Assembly: GCF_012932375.1 (NCBI RefSeq)
Contig: NZ_JAAIIG010000001.1
Coordinates: 186,001-250,000 of the forward strand
Reading direction: 5' to 3'
DNA length: 64,000 bases
Origin: Bifidobacterium olomucense
GTDB taxonomy: Bacteria; Actinomycetota; Actinomycetes; Actinomycetales; Bifidobacteriaceae
Below the pieces are notes generated by a model. The model made no database searches, had not been told where the DNA came from, and saw nothing but the letters and a program-made list of their open reading frames with translations. Shown piece by piece: positions 44,330 through 53,239 of this stretch (position 1 is the stretch's first letter; each line of letters begins with the position of its first letter). A program made the translations under genes and the position numbers.

Positions 44330-45649
44330 ATGCGCACTACGAAGAAAATCATCGCAGCTTCGGCGGCCATCGCCACACTGGTCGGACTTGCCGCATGTGG
44401 AGACGGCGGTGGTGCCGCCAAGGTGGACACTGACACCGCGAACGCCAAGGGCGAGATCGTGTTCTGGGGTTGGGGCAACGGCATCAAGGAGACCATCGAG
44501 GCTTTCGAGAAAGCAAATCCGAACATCAAGGTCAAGTACAGCAGCACCGGCACCGCCGCCGACACCGCCACGGCTCTGCAGAACGCCGTGGCTGCCGGCA
44601 AGGGTGCCCCGGACGTCATCATGCTTGAGGACGCCACCGTGCCGCAGTTCGTGGTCGACGGCAGCGTCATTGATTTGGCGCAGTTCGGCGCGGACAAGCT
44701 TGAGGACGATTTTGCCGCCGGTCCGTGGGCCAAGATGTTGCAGGAGGGCAAGCCCTACGCTTTGCCGATCGATTCCAGCCCGGAGGTGTTCTTCTACAAC
44801 AAGGCCACGTTCGACAAGGCCGGAGTGGACGGTGAATCCATCAAGACCTGGGATGACTATTATGAAGCGGCCAAGAAAGTGCGTGCGCTCGGCGGCGACT
44901 ATTACATCACCAACAGCATCGATTACCAGCCGTTCCTCGCCCAGGCATGGCAGGCCGGCGCCCAGCCGTTCAAGATCGATGGTGAGAACATCACCATCAA
45001 CATGAACGACGAAGGACTGCAGAAGTACGTCGCATTCCAGCAGAAGCTCATCGACGAGGACCTGATCAATCCGAAGATCACCAACTGGTCCGATGACTGG
45101 TACCGTTCGCTCGGCGACGGCACCACGGCAACGTTGAGCATCGGTGCCTGGATGCCCACTGATCTTGAGACCGGTGCCGCTGCGGGCAAGGGCAACTGGC
45201 GTGTGGCTCAGCTGCCCCAATGGGAGGAAGGCGAGGAAGCTTCTTCCGAGGATGGCGGTTCTGCGCTCGCCATCACCGCGCAATCCAAGAACACCGCCGC
45301 GGCCTACAAGTTCGCGGAGTTCCTGACCCATGGTGATGGAGCCAAGGTCATGGCGGAGCATGGTACGTTCCCGGCTACGAAGAAACAGCTTGAGGATCCC
45401 GACTTCCTGTCCGAGAAGAGCGAGTACTTCGGTGGCCAGGAGGTCAATAAGGTGCTTGCCGCAGCCGCGGAACGCAAGGTGAGCAAGTTCCAATACCTGC
45501 CGTACAACTCCTTCGCCCAGTCCAAATACGGCGATGATGTGGTCCCGGCATTCCAGGGCAAGATGACGTTGAAGGATGCGCTCACGAAGTATGCGAAGAC
45601 CCTGGCCAGCTACGGCAGCGATCAGGGATACACCGTCGACAACCAGTGA
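44330..45649 (+). CDS. Sugar ABC transporter substrate-binding lipoprotein
   Basis: This 439-residue family-1 solute-binding protein has a signal peptide with lipobox GLAAC (Cys23) and typical motifs GEIVFWGWGNGIKETIEAFE, KGAPDVIMLEDATVPQFV and YALPIDSSPEVFFYNKATFDKAG. It captures an oligosaccharide for the two permeases downstream. GAAGGAGA selects ATG 44330 over the frame's earlier start at 44243. By gene neighbourhood the ligand is probably a beta-galactoside. No ATPase gene is present in the operon, so a shared MsiK-type ATPase elsewhere is expected. Confidence 0.92.
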   Translation: MRTTKKIIAASAAIATLVGLAACGDGGGAAKVDTDTANAKGEIVFWGWGNGIKETIEAFEKANPNIKVKYSSTGTAADTATALQNAVAAGKGAPDVIMLEDATVPQFVVDGSVIDLAQFGADKLEDDFAAGPWAKMLQEGKPYALPIDSSPEVFFYNKATFDKAGVDGESIKTWDDYYEAAKKVRALGGDYYITNSIDYQPFLAQAWQAGAQPFKIDGENITINMNDEGLQKYVAFQQKLIDEDLINPKITNWSDDWYRSLGDGTTATLSIGAWMPTDLETGAAAGKGNWRVAQLPQWEEGEEASSEDGGSALAITAQSKNTAAAYKFAEFLTHGDGAKVMAEHGTFPATKKQLEDPDFLSEKSEYFGGQEVNKVLAAAAERKVSKFQYLPYNSFAQSKYGDDVVPAFQGKMTLKDALTKYAKTLASYGSDQGYTVDNQ

Positions 45650-45805
45650 CTTACGGCAACCTCGAAGGTATCCGAGCCATAGATAGCTAACCAATCAGGG
45701 AGCGGGGCGCCCCGGTGTTCCCGCTCCCGTGTTCTGCCTTGGCCATTGGCATAAGCGTGGCCAAGTGTCTGAAACGTTTTTCATTTTCCCGAGGAAGAAG
45801 CAAGC

Positions 45806-46789
45806 ATGCCATCACAGACAATACCTGAGCCGCCGGCGGTATCAGGCAGGACCATTACGACGTCATCGGACGCATCTCCGAGTACGACGAATAATCGCTT
45901 CGCAACCGTGCGCGTCAACAGGCATAAGGCGGATTGGCGTGGGTGGAAGTTCATGTGGCCGTTCGCGGTGGTGTTCGTGTTCGTGTTCATCATCCCGATC
46001 GTGTACGCCATCTACATTTCGTTCTTCAAGAAGCAGATGATCGGCGGCACCAGGTTCGTGGGGCTTGAGAACTACTCCCGTCTGCTGGTCGACCAGCAGT
46101 TCTGGTCGTCGGTGGGTCGCGTGGCCCTGTTCACGGTGGTGCAGGTGCCGATCATGCTGTGCCTGTCGGCTGTGATGGCGTTGGCGATCGATTCGATGAA
46201 GCTGCATGGCACCAAGTTCTTCCGTATCTCGACGTTCCTGCCGTACGCGGTGCCGGCCGTGGTGTCCACCCTGATCTGGGGCTTTATGTACGGGGCCAAG
46301 TATGGTCTGGTTCGTTCGTTCAACGATCTGTTCGGCACGAGCATCGACGTCATGGCCCCCTCGGTGTTGCTGGTTTCCATCGGCAACATCGTGACCTGGG
46401 AGTTCGTGGGCTACAACATGCTGATCTTCTACAGCTCGCTGTCCACGATCCCGCACTCGTTGTACGAGGCGGCGTCGATCGATGGCGCGAGCGAGTGGCA
46501 GATCGTCCGGTCGATCAAGCTGCCGGAACTGCATGGTTCTTTGGCGATCACCGTGATCTTCTCGATCATCGGCAGCTTCCAGCTGTTCAACGAGCCGAGC
46601 ATTATGCAGAGCATGGTGCCGGGCAACGCGATCACCACGTATTACACGCCGAACATGTACGCGTACAACCTGAGCTTCAGTGGCAACCAGTCGAACTACG
46701 CGGCGGCATTGGCGATCGTGATGGCCGTGATCACGATGGCGATCGCCTACGCGGTGCAGCTCAGGAGCATGAGGGAGCAGATGAAGTGA
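45806..46789 (+). CDS. Sugar ABC transporter permease (MalF type)
   Basis: This 327-residue protein has an N-terminal cytoplasmic tail and six membrane segments (WPFAVVFVFVFIIPIVYAIYISF first). The coupling loop YEAASIDGASEWQIVRSIKLPEL is the EAA motif that contacts the ATPase. It works with the next permease as a heterodimer. It starts 156 bases after the binding-protein stop and ends 76 bases before the second permease. Confidence 0.93.
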   Translation: MPSQTIPEPPAVSGRTITTSSDASPSTTNNRFATVRVNRHKADWRGWKFMWPFAVVFVFVFIIPIVYAIYISFFKKQMIGGTRFVGLENYSRLLVDQQFWSSVGRVALFTVVQVPIMLCLSAVMALAIDSMKLHGTKFFRISTFLPYAVPAVVSTLIWGFMYGAKYGLVRSFNDLFGTSIDVMAPSVLLVSIGNIVTWEFVGYNMLIFYSSLSTIPHSLYEAASIDGASEWQIVRSIKLPELHGSLAITVIFSIIGSFQLFNEPSIMQSMVPGNAITTYYTPNMYAYNLSFSGNQSNYAAALAIVMAVITMAIAYAVQLRSMREQMK

Positions 46790-46865
46790 TGGTTGGCACG
46801 ATGATTCAGATTCATATGATGCCTTCGGCTTCGCGGGCGATGATTTCGGATAAGGGGCTGTGAAG

Positions 46866-47873
46866 ATGGGCAATGCAATGACTACGACCGCCGGCCGTCT
46901 GACTGATGCGGAGTTGAAAGCTCAGGAGCGGGCCGCGAAGAGGGCGGAGCGGGAGCGTCAGAGGAGGATCGCCCGCGACGAGGCCGCGGAGCGGAGGCGG
47001 AGCGCGAAGGCGGGGTTCGCGAACGTGAACAACCCGCGGCGCAGCACGCTGATGACGGTCCTGTGCGCGATATTCGCGGTCTACTGCCTGTTCCCGTTCG
47101 TGTATCTGGCGATCAACGCGACGAAGACGCAGGCGGACTTCACCTCGACGTTCGGTCTGGGCTTCGGCAAGTCGTTCGCCCTGTGGGACAACATCGTGAC
47201 GGTGTTCTCGTATCAGGACGGTATCTTCGGCCGTTGGCTGGTGAACACGCTCCTGTACGTGGTGGTGGGCGCGGGCGGCGCGACCCTGTTGGCGATCATG
47301 GGCGGCTACGCGTTGGCGAAGTTCCGTTTCCCGGGCAGGAAGGCCGTGTTCGCGGTGATCATCGGTTCGATCAGCGTGCCGGGCATCGCTTTGGCGGTCC
47401 CGCAGTTCCTTTTGTTCGCGAAGCTGGGACTCACGAACACGCCGTGGGCGATGATCATCCCGAGCCTGATCAGCCCGTTCGGCTTGTATCTGATGTGGAT
47501 CTTCAGCGAGCAGGCCGTGCCGACCGAACTGTTGGAGGCGGCGCGCGTGGACGGGGCCAGCGAGTTCCGCACGTTCTGGACGATCTCGCTGCCGTTGCTG
47601 GCGCCGGGCATCGTGACGACGGCGCTGTTCACGATCGTGGCGACGTGGAACAACTACTTCCTGCCGTTGATCATGTTGAAGGACGCGGACTGGTATCCGT
47701 TGACGATCGGCTTGAACCAGTGGAAGGACCAGGCGTCCACGGCTGGTGGCCAGGCGATCCAGAACCTGGTGATCACGGGTTCGCTGATCACGATCATCCC
47801 GTTGGTGATCGCGTTCCTGTGTTTGCAGAAGTACTGGCAGTCCGGCCTGGCGGCAGGCGCCGTCAAAGAATGA
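46866..47873 (+). CDS. Sugar ABC transporter permease (MalG type)
   Basis: This 335-residue permease begins with a highly charged Arg/Glu-rich cytoplasmic tail (residues about 10–55), followed by six membrane segments and the EAA loop LEAARVDGASEFRTFWTISLPLL. AAGGGG precedes ATG 46866; GTG 46860 is also in frame. The tail, unusually long and basic, may interact with the shared ATPase, but that is a guess. Gene order (binding protein, MalF, MalG, glycosidase) fits an import-then-hydrolyse operon. Confidence 0.93.
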   Translation: MGNAMTTTAGRLTDAELKAQERAAKRAERERQRRIARDEAAERRRSAKAGFANVNNPRRSTLMTVLCAIFAVYCLFPFVYLAINATKTQADFTSTFGLGFGKSFALWDNIVTVFSYQDGIFGRWLVNTLLYVVVGAGGATLLAIMGGYALAKFRFPGRKAVFAVIIGSISVPGIALAVPQFLLFAKLGLTNTPWAMIIPSLISPFGLYLMWIFSEQAVPTELLEAARVDGASEFRTFWTISLPLLAPGIVTTALFTIVATWNNYFLPLIMLKDADWYPLTIGLNQWKDQASTAGGQAIQNLVITGSLITIIPLVIAFLCLQKYWQSGLAAGAVKE

Positions 47874-47957
47874 ACGAATAAATCACCGTGCCGGAGGACG
47901 AATGGCGTACCGCCAGTGGTTCTCCGGCATCATCGATAACGAGGTTAGGAGATAACC

Positions 47958-50300
47958 GTGGCTGTACATGCCGTTACCGTCGATGTGACAACGCCTACGT
48001 TCGTAGACCTTCCGGAACGTTACTATGGCGCCAATAAGGACCCACAGGGCAACGAAATCCGTTTCACGAACTACTACATGACAGTGAATGGGAAACCACG
48101 CTTTGTGATCATGGGCGAGTTTGAGTTCTCCCGGGTGGAAGCGTGGCAGTGGGAGGACGAGCTCATCAAACTCAAGATGATGGGTGTGAACGTCATCTCC
48201 TTCTATGTCTATTGGATCCATCACGAGGAACATCAGGGCGAATGGGACTTCACCGGCCGGCGTGACTTGCGTCGTTTTGTGCAATTGTGCGCCAAGCATG
48301 GTTTGTGGTGTGTGGCTCGCATCGGACCTTTCGTGCACTCCGAAACCCGCAACGGCGGGCTGCCCGACTGGTTGTACGGCCAGCCGTATGAGGTACGCGA
48401 GGACGATCCCGGATTCCTGAAGGCAGTGGATGACTACTATGCCCATGTCGGCGAACAGCTCAGGGGCATGATGTACAAGGACGGTGGTCCGATCATCGCC
48501 ACCCAACTCGACAACGAGTACGAGCATTCATCCGCACCGTGGGAATGCACCACCGGCGTCGCCAATGAATGGGTCAACGGTGGCAGCAGCGGCGAAGCAT
48601 ACATCAATGCACTGAAGAAGCTGGCGCTCAAGTACGGTTTCGACACGGCGTTCTACACCGCCACCGCATGGGGCGACGCCGTGACCACCGATTCCGCCAT
48701 TCCGATGTGGGGCGGATATCCATACCGCCCGTGGCTGTTCTACACGCCGGGCGGTGGGAAGCATCCGGCCACACTGGAATATGACTACCAGAACTTCCAC
48801 TCGTCCAAAGACATGGCCGAATCCAAATACGACATGTTCGAGACGAACTACACGCCTGAGGATTGCCTGTACGCATGCTGCGAGATGGGTGGCGGCATGT
48901 TCTGCTCGTACAACTACCGCTTCATCCTGCCGTGGAAGTCCGTGGATGCGATGGCAAACGTCAAGACCGCATCCGGCTGCAACTTCCTGGGCTACTACGT
49001 TATCAAGGGCGGCACGAACCCCAAGCGTGATGGCGGGTTCATGAACGAAAGCCAATGTCCGAAAATCTCCTATGATTTTCAAGCGCCGCTCGGCGAGTTC
49101 GCACAGACCCGTCAATCCTATGATCGACTGAAGATGCTGCACCTGTTCGCCCGCTCGTTCGAAGACGAATTGGTGACGATGCTTCCCGCTTTGCCGGCCG
49201 GCCAGAACCAAATCGACCCCACTGACACCGAACCGTTGCGTTGGTCCGTGCGCGCATCCGGCCATTCCGGCTTCGTATTCATCAACAATTTCCAGGACCA
49301 CGTGCATATGCCGGCTCGCAACGGCGAGACTATCACCATAACGTTCTCCGACGATGCGGTCCCCGTGACCTTCCCGAACATCGGCATCGAGGCGGACGAG
49401 AACTGCGTGCTTCCGTTCAACATGGTTCTCGACGGAGTGACCCTTGCCAAGGCGACCGTGCAGCCCGTCACCCGCGTAACCGTAGGTGGCGAGTCCCTGT
49501 ATGTGTTCGTCAAGCCGACGGGTATGCCCGAACCGACCTTCACATTCGTCGATGACGCGATCACCTCTCAAGGCGGCAATGAATACCGTTGCGATCCGGC
49601 GGCCCCGATTGAGCGCTTTACAGTGACGCAGGACGGAGCCAAGGCCGACATCGTCGTGCTGGACCGTGCGCACGCGGACAAACTGTTCGTTGTGGACCTG
49701 CCGAACGGCGGACAAGTCGAAAGCGGCTGCGAGCAGGCGCTTGTCATCGCCCAAGGCGCGGTGATTCCGGACGAGAACGGCATCCGTCTGGAAACCACCG
49801 AGGCCTGCAGCAAGGTATACACACTTCCTGCGGGCGTGTTGTCCGGCAATGGTCCGAGTCCCGAACGCGTCGACGAATCCGGTTTCGGCGTGTATGAGGT
49901 GGGCGGCGCAAAGGCTGAGGTGCCGTTCGAACTTGAACGCAAATCCCGGACTCGCTGGACGCTGAGCATCAATCCAAAGGATCTGGACGGTCTCAAGAAC
50001 GCTTGGGTGGACGTCAAGTACACCGGAGACATCGGTTCCGCCTTCTTCAATGGCGATATGATCCACGACAACTTCGCCAATGGAGACGTCTGGCAAATCG
50101 GTCTGCATGAATTCAAGGAACAGCTTGCCGATGGGCCGCTGACGCTCTACATCACGCCGTTGAAGGAGGGTGTGAGCGTGGACGTGGACTCCCCGATGGC
50201 CGCGCGCAGCGAGAAGGTGGACAAAGAGACCAGCGAAATCCACTCGGTCGGTATCACGCCGGTATACGAGTACACCCTCAAACGCTGGCAGCGCGCTTAG
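47958..50300 (+). CDS. GH35-family beta-galactosidase
   Basis: The 780-residue protein lacks a signal peptide, so it acts in the cytoplasm on imported sugar. The TIM barrel shows GH35 marks: SFYVYWIHHEEHQGEWDFTG, WCVARIGPFVHSETRNGGLP, GPIIATQLDNEYEH with acid/base Glu187, CCEMGGGM with the probable nucleophile Glu309, and SYDFQAPLGEFAQTRQSYDRL. Beta-domains follow. The usual ENEY reads DNEY, but the catalytic second Glu is kept. It releases terminal beta-galactose; galE and pgm in this window handle the product via the Leloir-type route. Confidence 0.88.
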   Translation: MAVHAVTVDVTTPTFVDLPERYYGANKDPQGNEIRFTNYYMTVNGKPRFVIMGEFEFSRVEAWQWEDELIKLKMMGVNVISFYVYWIHHEEHQGEWDFTGRRDLRRFVQLCAKHGLWCVARIGPFVHSETRNGGLPDWLYGQPYEVREDDPGFLKAVDDYYAHVGEQLRGMMYKDGGPIIATQLDNEYEHSSAPWECTTGVANEWVNGGSSGEAYINALKKLALKYGFDTAFYTATAWGDAVTTDSAIPMWGGYPYRPWLFYTPGGGKHPATLEYDYQNFHSSKDMAESKYDMFETNYTPEDCLYACCEMGGGMFCSYNYRFILPWKSVDAMANVKTASGCNFLGYYVIKGGTNPKRDGGFMNESQCPKISYDFQAPLGEFAQTRQSYDRLKMLHLFARSFEDELVTMLPALPAGQNQIDPTDTEPLRWSVRASGHSGFVFINNFQDHVHMPARNGETITITFSDDAVPVTFPNIGIEADENCVLPFNMVLDGVTLAKATVQPVTRVTVGGESLYVFVKPTGMPEPTFTFVDDAITSQGGNEYRCDPAAPIERFTVTQDGAKADIVVLDRAHADKLFVVDLPNGGQVESGCEQALVIAQGAVIPDENGIRLETTEACSKVYTLPAGVLSGNGPSPERVDESGFGVYEVGGAKAEVPFELERKSRTRWTLSINPKDLDGLKNAWVDVKYTGDIGSAFFNGDMIHDNFANGDVWQIGLHEFKEQLADGPLTLYITPLKEGVSVDVDSPMAARSEKVDKETSEIHSVGITPVYEYTLKRWQRA

Positions 50301-50412
50301 ACCGAATAGGCGGACGGCGATCGATCAGAACTTTGCTCTGCCTGATTGACCGCCGTCACGCCCGGTGCCATCGACGAATCGGATTCCCATCATCTTTCCA
50401 AGGAGCGGAAAT

Positions 50413-51465
50413 ATGGCTGTGCGTGTGGACAGGAATCGTGTGACGCTACGCGAGGTGGCCCAGGTTTCGGGAGTCTCCCTGAAAACCGCTTCGAACGTCA
50501 TCAATGGTTCCGGACGTATGTCGGAGGAGACGAGGGCGCGGGTCGAAGCGGTCATTCAACGGCTCGGATACAAGGTCAATGCTGCGGCGCGCAATATGAG
50601 TCGCGGCCGTACGGGATTCCTCACTCTCGCCGTCCCCACGCTCACCCCGCCATATCTGGCCGAGCTTGCCAACCGGGTCATCGACACCGCCCGGCAGCAT
50701 GGCTATTCCGTATATGTTTCCACCTATGGGCATGGATCGGCGGCCAGTGTGCGCGATTTGCTGCAAAACTTCAACTCCACCGTATCCGACGGCATGATCC
50801 TCTCCATGAGCGAAACGGAGAACATCTCGCCAAAGGATCTGAAGGTCGATTTCCCGCTGGTCGTTGTCGGGGCCAGAACCACATGGGGTATAGCGGATCA
50901 TGTCACGCCCGATGACCGGCAGGCCGGTGCCTTGGCGGCTTCATATCTGTATGAGCGAGGGGCGCGCAGGCTTGCGGTGATCGGTATGCGCGGGGTCTTC
51001 GATGAATCCGAATTGCTGCAGGCCGAGGAAGGCAACTGCCAGTTGCGCATGAGAGGCTTCATAGAGGAAAGCCGGAGACGCGGCATCGACGTGGACGCCC
51101 GACTCGTCGGCGATACCGGGCATGATTGGACGATCGGCAGGGGTGCCTATGTCACGAAACAGCTGCTCGATAATCAGGTTCCGTTCGATGGGATGATCGC
51201 GCTCAACGACCAATTGGCAATCGGTGCCATGTCGGTGCTGTGCGCCAACGGCATCACGATTCCGCGTGACGTTCAAATAATCGGGTTTGACAATCTTGAA
51301 GAGGACGCATATCTGCAGATTCCGCTGACCAGTATGGATTCCCGTCTGAATTGGGTCACTTCCACGGCGGTGAAACGCATCATCAGCCGAATCGGAGGTT
51401 CCGCCGATTCTCCGAAATTGATGACTACCCAATCCAATATCATCGCCAGGGCGTCCACTCGGTGA
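50413..51465 (+). CDS. LacI-family transcriptional regulator
   Basis: This 350-residue protein has an N-terminal helix-turn-helix (VTLREVAQVSGVSLKTASNVINGSGRMSEETRARVEAVIQRLGY) and a periplasmic-binding-like effector domain (GFLTLAVPTLTPPYLAELANRVIDTA, IIGFDNLEEDAYLQIPLTSMD). AAGGAGCGG selects ATG 50413. It ends the galactoside locus, which also has an AraC-type regulator at its other end. The hinge and effector residues do not identify the inducer. Confidence 0.93.
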   Translation: MAVRVDRNRVTLREVAQVSGVSLKTASNVINGSGRMSEETRARVEAVIQRLGYKVNAAARNMSRGRTGFLTLAVPTLTPPYLAELANRVIDTARQHGYSVYVSTYGHGSAASVRDLLQNFNSTVSDGMILSMSETENISPKDLKVDFPLVVVGARTTWGIADHVTPDDRQAGALAASYLYERGARRLAVIGMRGVFDESELLQAEEGNCQLRMRGFIEESRRRGIDVDARLVGDTGHDWTIGRGAYVTKQLLDNQVPFDGMIALNDQLAIGAMSVLCANGITIPRDVQIIGFDNLEEDAYLQIPLTSMDSRLNWVTSTAVKRIISRIGGSADSPKLMTTQSNIIARASTR

Positions 51466-51660
51466 CCGGGATGCCGTACAGGAGAGTACGGAAACCGGGA
51501 ATCGTTCAAGTGGCTTCGTTTTTTGTCCGCGGCTGCCGACGAACTGCGGTGCAGCCGGTCGGCCGTCAGTCGGATGATCGTCTTATTGGGGAAAGAGCTC
51601 GACGTCGCCCTGCAGCTGGCAGAGCGGCGGTTTATCGATGGGCGTCCTTCTGGGCGGCGG
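51466..51660 (+). pseudogene. Possible LysR-type helix-turn-helix remnant
   Basis: In the frame that continues after the LacI stop, the stretch reads WLRFLSAAADELRCSRSAVSRMIVLLGKELDVALQLAERR, which resembles the first 60 residues of a LysR regulator (A.....LHVSQSAVSR.I..LE.ELG..LF.R). There is no credible start codon with a ribosome binding site, and the reading continues into non-LysR sequence after RRFIDGR. It looks like a decayed gene fragment between the LacI gene and galE. Confidence 0.4.
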
Positions 51661-51815
51661 CATTACCGTTCCCGAAGCCAACATAAGGAATGTTTGATTG
51701 ACGCTCATTCGAAAAACACCGAACAGAAAATTACAAAAACGCACATTTTTGCGACTTCTTGGTGTAAGATTAGAGCCGAAGATAAAGATCAGGCAAGATC
51801 CTTCAAGGAGGAAAC

Positions 51816-52841
51816 ATGACCACTGTTCTGGTTACGGGCGGTGCAGGCTTCATTGCCACCCATACCGATGTCGAACTGTTGGAAAAGGGATATGACGTCG
51901 TCTCCGTTGACAACTACGGCAATTCGTCTCCCGTGGCGCTGGACCGCGTCGAGCAGATCACCGGTAAGAAAATCAAGCGCTACGACGGCGATGTGCGCGA
52001 CGAAGCCCTGATGAACAAGATCTTCGATGAAAACCCCATCGACTGGGTCATCCACTTCGCTGGCCTCAAGGCCGTAGGCGAGTCCGTGGCCAAGCCCATC
52101 GAGTACTACGACAACAACCTGTATTCCACCTTGGTGCTGCTCAAGGTCATGCGCGCCCACAACGTCAAGAAGATCATCTTCTCCTCCTCCGCCACCGTGT
52201 ATGGCAACCCGAAGGAACTGCCGATCACCGAAGCGACCCCGACCGGCGGCACCACCAACCCGTACGGCACCTCCAAGCTGTTCCAGGAGCAGATCCTGCG
52301 CGACGTGCATGTGGCCGATCCGGAGTGGACCATCGTGCTGCTGCGCTACTTCAACCCGGTTGGCGCTCACGCGTCCGGTCTGCTGGGCGAAGACCCGAAG
52401 GGCATTCCGGCCAACCTCACCCCATATGTGGCCAAGGTCGCCATCGGCGAGCTCAAGGCCGTACAGGTCTTCGGCGACGATTACGACACCCCGGATGGCA
52501 CCGGCGTTCGTGACTACATCCATGTGGTGGACCTCGCCAAAGGCCATGTGGCCGTCATCGACCACATCGAGAAGCCCGGTGTGTTCACCTACAACCTGGG
52601 TACCGGTCATGGCTACTCCGTGCTTGAGGTCATCAAGGCCTACGAGAAGGCTGCCGGCCACGCGATTCCGTACGTGATCAAGCCCCGTCGTCCCGGCGAC
52701 ATCGCCGCCTGCTACGCCGATGCCTCCAAGGCCGAGCACGACCTCGACTGGAAGGCCGAGCTGACCATCGATGACATGGCTGCTTCTTCCCTGAACTGGC
52801 AGACCAAGAACCCGAACGGTTTCCGCGACGCTGAGAAGTGA
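51816..52841 (+). CDS. galE: UDP-glucose 4-epimerase
   Basis: The 341-residue short-chain dehydrogenase-type enzyme has the NAD motif VTGGAGFIATH (residues 6–16), FSSSATVYG with catalytic Ser and PYGTSKLFQE with the Tyr–Lys pair. It interconverts UDP-galactose and UDP-glucose. AAGGAGG precedes ATG 51816. The adjoining GH35/ABC locus delivers galactose, and pgm in the window links the resulting glucose 1-phosphate onwards. It ends with a strong terminator. Confidence 0.97.
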   Translation: MTTVLVTGGAGFIATHTDVELLEKGYDVVSVDNYGNSSPVALDRVEQITGKKIKRYDGDVRDEALMNKIFDENPIDWVIHFAGLKAVGESVAKPIEYYDNNLYSTLVLLKVMRAHNVKKIIFSSSATVYGNPKELPITEATPTGGTTNPYGTSKLFQEQILRDVHVADPEWTIVLLRYFNPVGAHASGLLGEDPKGIPANLTPYVAKVAIGELKAVQVFGDDYDTPDGTGVRDYIHVVDLAKGHVAVIDHIEKPGVFTYNLGTGHGYSVLEVIKAYEKAAGHAIPYVIKPRRPGDIAACYADASKAEHDLDWKAELTIDDMAASSLNWQTKNPNGFRDAEK

Positions 52842-52866
52842 TGAGTGATCCCACTCATTGATACCA

Positions 52867-52913
52867 TGTGGGCCTTCGCCGCATCCATAGCGGTGAAGGC
52901 CCACACGTTTTTC
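52867..52913 (+). terminator. Rho-independent terminator of galE
   Basis: A 16-bp stem (52867–52882 with 52890–52905, one mismatch) with loop ATCCATA is followed by CGTTTTT. Confidence 0.9.
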
Positions 52914-52988
52914 CCGATATTTGTTTCCGGCAGTCCCATTGGAGCCGGGCAGTGCTGGTGAGACGCACAGTATAGGGGATATCTCGTC

Positions 52989-53165
52989 TATAAGGGGCTG
53001 ATTCCCGGTTTCGGGAGAATCTATCTTGCTTACAAGGGGCTGCCAACGAACCAAACAACCGTTATAACCGCTGAAACGACGTCGGTTATAGAAGGCTTGA
53101 AGAGGGTTGACCGCCCCTTGTAACGCAGATAGATCTTCCTTATAGTGGAAATCAGCCCCTTGTAA
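52989..53165. repeat. 177-bp imperfect inverted repeat between galE and the response regulator gene
   Basis: Arms of about 55 bp start TATAAGGGGCTGATT (52989) and end AATCAGCCCCTTGTA (53165). Both contain ATCTATCTtGC-type and ACAAGGGGC segments. An inner pair TATAACCG (53063–53070) and CGGTTATA (53083–53090) shares the same centre near 53077. No ORF lies inside it. It may be a palindromic mobile repeat or a large structured RNA. Confidence 0.65.
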
Positions 53166-53239
53166 GCGAGAAAGCAGTGCCGCAGTTTGCCGGCGCATGG
53201 CCGTGCGCCGCCGGTCGCCGCCCAACAACTCGCTGATCG

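Noticed and set aside
48528-50243. A 571-codon minus-strand frame opposite the GH35 gene.
   Set aside because: Antisense shadow; the opposite strand has complete GH35 motifs and a proper operon position.
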